A stretch of DNA of 64,000 nucleotides from assembly GCF_003364335.1 (NCBI RefSeq), contig NZ_NXLX01000006.1, positions 1 through 64,000 on the forward strand. Reading direction: 5' to 3'. Within the stretch, counting starts at the first letter, position 1. Every line of letters begins with the position of its first letter. The notes beneath the pieces were generated by a model, which was given only the letters and a program-made list of their open reading frames with translations, searched no databases and had not been told where the DNA came from. Below are positions 57,467 through 64,000 of this stretch, in pieces. Made by a program: the position numbers and the translations under genes. Source of the stretch: Helicobacter anseris. GTDB taxonomy: Bacteria; Campylobacterota; Campylobacteria; Campylobacterales; Helicobacteraceae.

Positions 57467-58618
57467 ATGGAAAATAATACAAAGTTGTTTAAGCAAATAT
57501 CACAAAGATTAGATAATTTGGCAAAGTTGCCTAGTTGCAAAGAGGGGAGGGAGTTGCAAGAAGAGCTCAGTAAAAAGGGATTTGAGAGAAGAGATTTTAT
57601 GAAATGGGCAGGGATGATGACAGCTACTTTGGCACTTCCTAGCACCTTTGCACCTCTTACTGCAAAAGCTGCAGAAGTTGCAAATCGCCTACCAGTAATT
57701 TGGTTGCATATGGCTGAATGTACAGGCTGTAGCGAGAGTTTGCTTAGAACAGAGGATCCAAGCATTGATTCTATAATTTTTGATATGATTAATTTAGAAT
57801 ATCATGAAACCATAATGGCGGCTGCAGGATATCAGGCAGAAGCAAATCTTGAGAGTGCCATGAAAAAACATAAAGGGAATTACATCTTGATGGTTGAGGG
57901 AGGTATCCCTACAATTGAGCATTATTTGACAATAGGAGCACATGGAAAGAGTGGGGCTCAAATTTGTAGAGAAGCAGCAGAGGGTGCTGCTGCGATTTTC
58001 GCAATCGGAACTTGCTCGTCTTTTGGTGGAGTGCAAGCTGCTGCACCAAATCCTACATCTGCTACTTCACTTGATAAAATTATCAAAAAGCCTGTAATAA
58101 ACGTTCCTGGTTGTCCTCCAAGTGAGAAAAATATTGTAGGTAATGTATTGTATTTCATTATGTTTGGGGCTCTTCCAGCACTTGATGCATTTAATCGTCC
58201 AAAATGGGCTTATGGTTTAAGAATACATGATTTATGTGAGAGAAGAGGAAGATTTGATGCTGGAGAGTTTGTGCAACATTTTGGTGATGAGGGGGCTGAA
58301 AAAGGTTTTTGTCTTTACAAGGTAGGATGTAAGGGACCATATACATTTAACAATTGTTCAAAACTAAGATTTAATTCTCATACAAGTTGGCCAATTCAAG
58401 CAGGTCATGGTTGTATTGGTTGTAGTGAGCCAAACTTTTGGGATACAATGAGTCCATTTGAAGAGCCTATTGCTAACCGACTTTATGCTACATCATTTAA
58501 TGGATTTGGTGCAGATAAAACCGCAGATGTTGTAGGAGGAGTTATCTTGGCTACCACAGCTATTGGTATTGCAGCACATGCCATTGCTTCAAGTTTTTTA
58601 AAAAATGAAGTAGAGTAA
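57467..58618 (+). CDS. hydA: Uptake [NiFe]-hydrogenase small subunit
   Basis: HydA carries the iron-sulfur chain of the membrane-bound hydrogenase that oxidises H2 in the periplasm. The 383-residue precursor has a twin-arginine signal (ERRDFMKW, Arg 41 and 42, then a hydrophobic stretch to about 70). Mature cluster ligands begin with AECTGCSESLLR (Cys 85 and 88), and include VPGCPPSEKN and the C-terminal CIGCSEPNFWD. The tail has a hydrophobic anchor (about 355-375). A good Shine-Dalgarno AAGGGAG precedes the ATG. It leads the hydABCDE operon, the same order as in H. pylori. Confidence 0.96.
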   Translation: MENNTKLFKQISQRLDNLAKLPSCKEGRELQEELSKKGFERRDFMKWAGMMTATLALPSTFAPLTAKAAEVANRLPVIWLHMAECTGCSESLLRTEDPSIDSIIFDMINLEYHETIMAAAGYQAEANLESAMKKHKGNYILMVEGGIPTIEHYLTIGAHGKSGAQICREAAEGAAAIFAIGTCSSFGGVQAAAPNPTSATSLDKIIKKPVINVPGCPPSEKNIVGNVLYFIMFGALPALDAFNRPKWAYGLRIHDLCERRGRFDAGEFVQHFGDEGAEKGFCLYKVGCKGPYTFNNCSKLRFNSHTSWPIQAGHGCIGCSEPNFWDTMSPFEEPIANRLYATSFNGFGADKTADVVGGVILATTAIGIAAHAIASSFLKNEVE

Positions 58619-58642
58619 TTACAATATAAAAAGGAGAAAACA

Positions 58643-60379
58643 ATGACAAAAAGAATAGTAGTAGATCCAATCACTAGAATTGAGGGGCACTTAAGAATTG
58701 AGGTAATTGTAGATGAAAATAATGTTATCACTGATGCTTTTTCTTCATCTACGCTTTTTAGAGGTCTTGAAACAATTGTAAAAGGTAGAGATCCTAGAGA
58801 TGTGGGATTTTTAATCCAAAGAATCTGTGGAGTTTGTACTTTTAGTCATTATAAGGCAGGTATTGTTGCAGCCGAAGATGCATTGGGAATTAAGCCCCCA
58901 TTTAATGCTCAAATGATTAGAAGTTTGATGAATATCTCTTTGTTCTTGCATGATCATGTAGTGCATTTTTATACATTACATGGACTTGATTGGTGTGATA
59001 TTACTTCAGCACTAAAAGCTGATCCTGCAAAAGCAGCTAAAGAAGCATTTAAATATACACAATATCCAATAAATGCTGGAGAAGATGAATTAAAATCTGT
59101 TCAAAAGAGAGTGGCTGATTTTGTTAAGCAAGGAGCACTAGGACCATTTAATAATGCTTATTGGGGACATAAGACTTACCACTTTACTCCAGAGCAAAAT
59201 CTCATTGTATTATCGCATTATCTTAAATTGCTTGAAATCCAAAGAGAAATAGCAAAAATGATGGCAATTTTTGGTGCAAAGCAACCACACCCACAAAGTC
59301 TCACTGTAGGTGGTGTTACCTCTATTATGGATGCATTAGATCCTACAAGACTTGGAGAATGGTCATCTAAATTTGATATGGTAAGTGAATTTATTCATCG
59401 TGCATATTATGCAGATGTTGTGATGGCTGCAAAAATGTTTGGCAAAGAGCAATCTGTTCTAAAAGGCTGCAATTTAAGAAACTTTATTTCTCATGCTGAG
59501 ATGCAAATAGGAGCAGATGAATATCTCTTTAGCAGTGGTATTGTAATGAATGGAGATTTATCAAAAGTGTTGCCAATTGATGAAAATCTAATTAAAGAAG
59601 AAGTCACAAGCTCTTGGTATAAATATGAAAATACACAAGAAAAAGCACTGCATCCTTATGATGGTCAGACAAATCCAGAATACACAGGATTTGTTGATGG
59701 GGAGAGTGTTGGCGCAAGTGGAAAGCAAGAGCATACAAAACTCCTTGATATTAAAGGTAAGTATTCTTGGATTAAATCACCAAGATACAACGATACTCCA
59801 ATGGAAGTTGGACCATTGGCTACAGTTGTTGTTGGTTTGGCGGCTAAGAATCCTTATATTACACCAGTAGCGACAAAATTTTTAAAAGATAGTGGATTGC
59901 CTATTGAGGCACTTTTTAGCACTCTTGGTAGGACTGCTGCAAGATGTATTGAGGCAGTTGTTATTTGCGATCATGGCAAGAAAGCTTTTAATGCATTGGT
60001 AGAAAATCTAAAGATAGATAAGGCGACTTGTGCACCTTATGCAATTGATAAAGATAAAGTATATCAAGGTCGCTATATAGGAAATGTTCCTAGAGGTATG
60101 TTAAGTCACTGGATTAGAATCAAAGATGGTGTAGTAGAAAATTATCAAGCTGTTGTTCCATCTACTTGGAATGCAGGACCAAGAGATCATAAGGGGCAAA
60201 AAGGTCCATATGAAACAAGTTTGATTGGCACAAAGATTGCGGATTTAACACAACCTCTTGAAATTGTAAGAACAATCCATTCTTTTGACCCTTGTATTGC
60301 TTGTGCTGTGCATGTAATGGATACGAAAGGTAATGAGCTTAGTCAATATAAGATTGAGCCAAATTATGCAAGAATCTAA
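58643..60379 (+). CDS. hydB: Uptake [NiFe]-hydrogenase large subunit
   Basis: HydB contains the nickel-iron active site. The 578-residue precursor has the N-terminal motif [10 protein letters not shown] (Cys 62 and 65) and the C-terminal motif DPCIACAVH (Cys 551 and 554), the four cysteines that hold the metals. The 21 residues after His 557 should be removed by the HydD protease once nickel is in place. It lies 24 nt after hydA with AAGGAG ahead. Membrane attachment would be through HydA and HydC. Confidence 0.97.
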   Translation: MTKRIVVDPITRIEGHLRIEVIVDENNVITDAFSSSTLFRGLETIVKGRDPRDVGFLIQRICGVCTFSHYKAGIVAAEDALGIKPPFNAQMIRSLMNISLFLHDHVVHFYTLHGLDWCDITSALKADPAKAAKEAFKYTQYPINAGEDELKSVQKRVADFVKQGALGPFNNAYWGHKTYHFTPEQNLIVLSHYLKLLEIQREIAKMMAIFGAKQPHPQSLTVGGVTSIMDALDPTRLGEWSSKFDMVSEFIHRAYYADVVMAAKMFGKEQSVLKGCNLRNFISHAEMQIGADEYLFSSGIVMNGDLSKVLPIDENLIKEEVTSSWYKYENTQEKALHPYDGQTNPEYTGFVDGESVGASGKQEHTKLLDIKGKYSWIKSPRYNDTPMEVGPLATVVVGLAAKNPYITPVATKFLKDSGLPIEALFSTLGRTAARCIEAVVICDHGKKAFNALVENLKIDKATCAPYAIDKDKVYQGRYIGNVPRGMLSHWIRIKDGVVENYQAVVPSTWNAGPRDHKGQKGPYETSLIGTKIADLTQPLEIVRTIHSFDPCIACAVHVMDTKGNELSQYKIEPNYARI

Positions 60380-60390
60380 GGGGAGAAATG

Positions 60391-61062
60391 ATGAAAAATA
60401 CAAAATATGCAGCTTTTCAAGAATTCTCTGGCTTGGTATGCGCCTTTCACTGGATTAGGGCATTTTCTATTTTTGCATTGATTGCAACAGGATTTTATAT
60501 CGCCTATCCTTTTTTGCAACCAAAAATTAGCCCTGAGCCAGTAAATTTTTTGCAAGCTTACATTAGAAGTGCACACCTTATTTGTGGTTTTGCATTGATT
60601 GGGGTTTCTTTTTTTAGACTTTATCTTTTTATATTTGATCAAAAAAGTGCATTTGAGCGCGAATCAATTTCTCAGCTAAAAAATCCAAAAGTTTGGCTTT
60701 CTTTAATTGGTTCTTATCTTTGGTTAAGTAAGCATCCTCATATTAAAGGTGCTTATAATCCTTTGCAATTTGTCACGTATTTTGGCTTAGCAGTATTGGT
60801 TTTATTGATTTCTTTAACAGGCATTTCTCTTTACATAAATGTATATCATGAAGGGCTTGGTGGTATGCTAATGCCATTTTTTAAGTGGGTTGAAGTAGTT
60901 TGCGGAGGATTGGCTAATGTTAGAGCAATTCATCATATATTAACTTGGGCATTTGTGATTTTTATTCCTGTGCATATTTATCTTGCTGTTTGGAATTCTA
61001 TCAAGTATCCAAATGGTGGTGTAGATGGTATTGTCAGTGGTATTAGATACCAAAAGCATTGA
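60391..61062 (+). CDS. hydC: Hydrogenase cytochrome b subunit
   Basis: HydC anchors the hydrogenase in the inner membrane and passes electrons to the quinone pool. The 223-residue protein has four main spans with conserved histidines ([43 protein letters not shown]), as in di-heme cytochrome b of Ni/Fe hydrogenases. ATG 60388 and 60391 are tandem; I chose the second because AAGGGGAG ends 5 nt ahead of it. hydD follows after 6 nt. Confidence 0.93.
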   Translation: MKNTKYAAFQEFSGLVCAFHWIRAFSIFALIATGFYIAYPFLQPKISPEPVNFLQAYIRSAHLICGFALIGVSFFRLYLFIFDQKSAFERESISQLKNPKVWLSLIGSYLWLSKHPHIKGAYNPLQFVTYFGLAVLVLLISLTGISLYINVYHEGLGGMLMPFFKWVEVVCGGLANVRAIHHILTWAFVIFIPVHIYLAVWNSIKYPNGGVDGIVSGIRYQKH

Positions 61063-61068
61063 TTTTTT

Positions 61069-61614
61069 ATGAAAATTTTAGTTTTAGGAGTGGGGAATAT
61101 TTTATTTGGTGATGAGGGGATTGGTGTTCATCTTTGTAATTATCTAAAAGTGAATTATAAATTTGAAAGCCCCCATAAAATAGATTTTATAGATGGTGGA
61201 ACTTTGGCTCAGATGCTTATACCCATTATTACTTCCTATGATGAAGTTTTAATTTTAGATTGTGTGGATGTAGATGGAGCAAAAATAGGAGAAGTATATC
61301 ACTTTCCTTTCTCTAAAGTTCCAAATATTATTACTTGGGCAGGCAGTGCTCATGAAGTTGAAATGTTGCAAACATTACGACTAATAGAAGCAATGGGAGA
61401 TTTACCTCCGGTAAGTGTGATTGGTATTATCCCTTATATTATTGGTGAAGATACGACTTTTGAGCTTTCAGAATCAGTTAAAGAGGGTGCTAAAGTGATG
61501 GAAAAAATAGCTTTAGATTTTTTAGAACAAAGAGGAGTAAAAGCAACAAGAATAAAAAATGTTGATTTGCAGTTTGTTGCGAATCATTCTTTTAAGGGTG
61601 TAGATGATCTTTGA
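61069..61614 (+). CDS. hydD: Hydrogenase maturation protease
   Basis: HydD cleaves the C-terminal tail of HydB after nickel insertion. The 181-residue protein opens with VLGVGNILFGDEGIGVHL, which contains the nickel-binding Glu. It has the family Asp in LILDCVDVDGA and the His in WAGSAHEVEM, so all three metal ligands of the HybD/HyaD family are visible. Its 3' end overlaps hydE by 11 nt. Confidence 0.94.
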   Translation: MKILVLGVGNILFGDEGIGVHLCNYLKVNYKFESPHKIDFIDGGTLAQMLIPIITSYDEVLILDCVDVDGAKIGEVYHFPFSKVPNIITWAGSAHEVEMLQTLRLIEAMGDLPPVSVIGIIPYIIGEDTTFELSESVKEGAKVMEKIALDFLEQRGVKATRIKNVDLQFVANHSFKGVDDL

Positions 61615-63133
61615 TTTTACATTTTTTATTTCTGGTGATTTTGATATTTTAAAAAAGATTTTGCGTTATGAGGCAATGCAAAATGCAATAGAGTTTGAAG
61701 AAGAGTTTGTTCAACCAAGATATATCTTTAGGCTAGAAACAGATGAGCAAAAAATGCTAGATTTTGCCCAAAAAATTTCTCAACAAATTCCCTTATCTTT
61801 ATATTTTAAGTTTGAAAATATTCAAGTATCCCAAAAAACAGAGATTGTATATAAGCAGTATGATACACAAGAAGTTTTAGGAGCAAATGATTTTGGTAGT
61901 ATTATTCAAAATCAAGATATGACATTGCTTCAAAAGTGGATACAAGATGTTGTCTTTTTTGACAAAGAAATAAAAAATGATTTTTCTGTAGCATTTGAGG
62001 CTTTGGTGCAAAAATTTATTGCAACTAAAAAATTAGTAATTAAAAATGCTAGAGGAAAATTTTCTTTATCATTAAATCAAAAAACCTCAAAGGCTATTTT
62101 TTGGGATGTTGAAGCATTAAAGACTTATTTGCGTATTCAAGATATGCAAATCCAAGCATTAGCAAGTTATGAAAAACCAAGCGTGATAATTACTCCAAAG
62201 GAAGTTTTTATTAAAGATTTTGGCACAGACTTGCTAGAGTGTATTTTGCCTTATGATTTATTTTTGGGTATTTTGGGCAAAAAATGTTTAGAAAAAGGGA
62301 TAGATTATGCGTTTATTGCTTCTGAGGAAGATGTGCTAGATATATCCTATAATCAAGAAGTTTCAAAACAAGAATGTCTTGTCGTTGCCCAAAATGGATA
62401 TTTATTGTTTCTAGGAGAAAATAAAGCAAAGAATATTTATGACATTATTCATTCTTATGAAGTTTTGATTGATGATAAAAATAAGCAAAATCTTGTAGCT
62501 TGTTTAAGCACTAAGAATCCTTGGATTTTTTGGATTGGGAATGATGATAAGTTTCAAAGTGCTATCAATTTTGATTTTGAGTTAAATCCCAAGATTTTAT
62601 TTTCAATGATAGAAAAATTAGAAAATGGCACTTCTTTAATTAAGAATTTTTCTAAGAATTTTCCAGAATTGGCACAAAGGGTGCAAGATTTTGATTCTGA
62701 AAGTAAAAAATCAAAAAATATTTTTGATTTTTTAGCAGTTGTTGCATTTATTCTTGGATATAGTGATGATTTTTCTTCAATCATTATTGATAATGCTAGA
62801 AAATATGTGAGGGACAAGGGACCTAGAATTGATTTTAAGCTTGCAAGAAATGAGGATAAGACACTGACTTTGGAGTATATAAAAATCTTGCGTTCAAGTA
62901 TGAGTTTTAGATTGGCTGGCGTAGATGAAGCAACATTAAGTTATGGTATCTTAGATTCCATGAGTGAATTTTTTTGCAATTTTATACAAGATTTAAGCAC
63001 TAATTTTGCTCTAGATAGAGTTTTGGTTTTTGGAGATGCTTTGAAAGAAAAGATGATTTTAGATCGTATATTTGGATATAAGCCAAAAAATATAGATTTT
63101 CTTTTACCTCAAAAGGGTTATTTAGATTATTGA
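61604..63133 (+). CDS. hydE: Hydrogenase-associated protein HydE
   Basis: The 509-residue protein occupies the position of H. pylori HydE, which is needed for hydrogenase activity there. The N-terminal 95 residues (FFISGDFDILKKILRYE to SLYFKFENIQV) recall the acylphosphatase-like or early HypF-like style, but I cannot see the zinc-finger cysteines of HypF or any known catalytic motif. The rest is mixed alpha/beta and acidic, with SMSFRLAGVDEATLSYG near the C-terminus. It has no signal peptide or membrane span, so it acts in the cytoplasm. It overlaps hydD by 11 nt, with AAGGG ahead of the ATG. Its molecular job is not known. Confidence 0.8.
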   Translation: MIFDFTFFISGDFDILKKILRYEAMQNAIEFEEEFVQPRYIFRLETDEQKMLDFAQKISQQIPLSLYFKFENIQVSQKTEIVYKQYDTQEVLGANDFGSIIQNQDMTLLQKWIQDVVFFDKEIKNDFSVAFEALVQKFIATKKLVIKNARGKFSLSLNQKTSKAIFWDVEALKTYLRIQDMQIQALASYEKPSVIITPKEVFIKDFGTDLLECILPYDLFLGILGKKCLEKGIDYAFIASEEDVLDISYNQEVSKQECLVVAQNGYLLFLGENKAKNIYDIIHSYEVLIDDKNKQNLVACLSTKNPWIFWIGNDDKFQSAINFDFELNPKILFSMIEKLENGTSLIKNFSKNFPELAQRVQDFDSESKKSKNIFDFLAVVAFILGYSDDFSSIIIDNARKYVRDKGPRIDFKLARNEDKTLTLEYIKILRSSMSFRLAGVDEATLSYGILDSMSEFFCNFIQDLSTNFALDRVLVFGDALKEKMILDRIFGYKPKNIDFLLPQKGYLDY

Positions 63134-63166
63134 TATTTGTCAAAAAATTTAAAAAGAGGGATTGAA

Positions 63167-63529
63167 ATGCAAGTAGAAATGCTTTATAGTAAAATACATC
63201 GTGCTAGAATCACAGATGCAAATCTTAATTATGTAGGTTCTATTACCATTGATAGAAATTTGGCAAGACAAGCCAATTTGTTGGAAGGAATGAAGGTTGA
63301 TATATTAGATGTCAATAATGGAGAGCGTTTTAGCACCTATGTGATTTTGGGTGACAAAGAGGGGGAGATTTGTATCAATGGTGCTGCTGCTAGAAAGGTG
63401 GCAATCGATGATATTGTTATTATTGTGGCTTATGGGAGTTATAGTCTTGAAGAACTTAAAGATTATAGGCCTACCGTAGTAATGGTCGATGAAAACAATA
63501 AAATCCAATCTATAAAATATGAGGTATAG
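63167..63529 (+). CDS. panD: Aspartate 1-decarboxylase
   Basis: PanD makes beta-alanine for pantothenate and CoA. It is translated as a proenzyme that cleaves itself between Gly 24 and Ser 25 (NYVGSITI) to form the pyruvoyl group. The 120-residue protein has [12 protein letters not shown] before this site and GERFSTYVI and CINGAAARK after it, all typical. The ATG at 63167 has AAGAGGG ahead; upstream reading from TTG 63137 is not needed. ybaB starts 2 nt after its stop, an order also seen in H. pylori. Confidence 0.95.
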   Translation: MQVEMLYSKIHRARITDANLNYVGSITIDRNLARQANLLEGMKVDILDVNNGERFSTYVILGDKEGEICINGAAARKVAIDDIVIIVAYGSYSLEELKDYRPTVVMVDENNKIQSIKYEV

Positions 63530-63531
63530 TA

Positions 63532-63834
63532 ATGTTTGATATAGAGAATCTTAAAAATGTTTTTGGTGGTATGCAAAAAGAAATGGAAGATTTACAAACT
63601 AAGGCAAAAGAGACTATTTTGAGTGCAAAAAGTGGAGGCGGGCTTGTGAGTGTCAGTATCAATGGTGCTGGTGAATTAGTAGATTTAAATATTGATGATT
63701 CTTTGCTAGAGGATAAGGAATCTTTGCAAATACTTTTAATGAGTGCTTTAAATGATGCTTATAGAAGTGTTGAGGAGAATAAAAAAAGTATGGCATTAAA
63801 TTTACTTGGAGGAATAAAACCCTTTGGTTTATAA
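63532..63834 (+). CDS. YbaB/EbfC family nucleoid-associated protein
   Basis: The 100-residue protein is a small DNA-binding protein of the YbaB/EbfC family. It has an N-terminal helix with [14 protein letters not shown], the central [21 protein letters not shown], and a C-terminal helix with [16 protein letters not shown]. Such proteins form dimers that bind DNA and can affect global expression. It follows panD by 2 nt and overlaps the next ORF. Confidence 0.9.
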   Translation: MFDIENLKNVFGGMQKEMEDLQTKAKETILSAKSGGGLVSVSINGAGELVDLNIDDSLLEDKESLQILLMSALNDAYRSVEENKKSMALNLLGGIKPFGL

Positions 63835-64000
63835 ACATTTTATTTTTACTTTTTTGTGTCTTATATCCCTTAGTTTTGGTATGGATTTTTCCTTTTGCAA
63901 AGATCGCTATCAAGAAACGACACTTGCATTTAGGGATACTAGAGCAATTCCTATTGTATTTAAAGATAAGATTTATTATGTAATTTATTCTAAAAGCCCT
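63824..64000 (+). CDS. Start of an exported protein cut by the window end
   Basis: An open frame runs from TTG 63824 to the window edge with no stop. It starts with a hydrophobic signal-like stretch ([16 protein letters not shown]) and continues into [15 protein letters not shown] and [20 protein letters not shown] lies 11 nt ahead of the TTG, rather far, so another start is possible. In H. pylori a gene for an exported PDZ-type protein follows panD-ybaB, and this could be its counterpart. The domain itself is outside the window. Confidence 0.6.
   Translation, partial: MVYKHFIFTFLCLISLSFGMDFSFCKDRYQETTLAFRDTRAIPIVFKDKIYYVIYSKSP

Overview
The window is chromosomal DNA of an epsilonproteobacterium, most likely a Helicobacter other than H. 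pylori. It is strongly AT-rich. It encodes a CheA-CheY fusion, a short parvulin gene followed by fba and efp, the cell-shape block folC-csd2-csd1-ccmA-mfd, the hydABCDE hydrogenase set and a panD-ybaB pair, all in an order I know from H. pylori. However argC and argF are present, and two GGDEF proteins sit inside conserved operons. H. pylori lacks the arginine genes, so a low-GC enterohepatic-type Helicobacter fits best. The species cannot be settled from this sequence alone.

Layout. Positions 1-246 hold no gene, only an imperfect 26-bp inverted repeat around AT-rich DNA. From 7711 down to 247 (minus strand) runs a tightly overlapping operon: cheAY, cheW, an exo-sialidase-like BNR protein, a membrane protein, an LTA-synthase-like sulfatase and mnmH. 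Next on the minus strand are a DUF4149-type membrane protein, argC and an LpxH-like phosphoesterase (10013-7776). yaaA (+) converges on fliI (-). From 12204, tig-clpP-GGDEF-def-comM run forward, followed by a gap with an 11-G tract inside a small ORF, a CadA-like metal ATPase, and a periplasmic catalase-like gene behind a Fur-like palindrome.

20612-29808 (minus strand) is an accessory defence region: a type I restriction-modification operon ordered hsdR, unknown gene, Abi-like gene, hsdS, AIPR-family gene, hsdM, followed by a YagU-like gene. This resembles the Campylobacter type I loci in which extra 'rlo/mlo' genes sit between the hsd genes. hsdS carries two long direct repeats.

From 29968 to 54611 almost everything is on the plus strand: uppP-hemD-crcB, peb4/HP0175-like-fba-efp, two tandem nhaA genes behind a 22-codon leader ORF, then yajC-secD-secF-leuS-lptE-GGDEF-folC-csd2-csd1-ccmA-mfd (envelope export, LPS assembly, helical cell shape, transcription-coupled repair), and argF-UPF0763-hemN-GlpC-like. 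pseB (flagellin glycosylation) and a FadL-family porin lie on the minus strand at 54585-57233. The window ends with the uptake [NiFe]-hydrogenase operon hydABCDE, then panD, ybaB and the start of a further gene cut by the window edge.

The most interesting unexplained signals are: the poly-G tract, whose shifted frame would end 3 nt before the metal-ATPase start codon; the three extra genes in the restriction operon and the repeat-bearing hsdS; the sulfatase/BNR genes tied to the chemotaxis operon; and a GGDEF protein whose signature is broken. No gene-free stretch exceeds 300 bases. I saw no tRNA, rRNA, CRISPR array, transposase or prophage.
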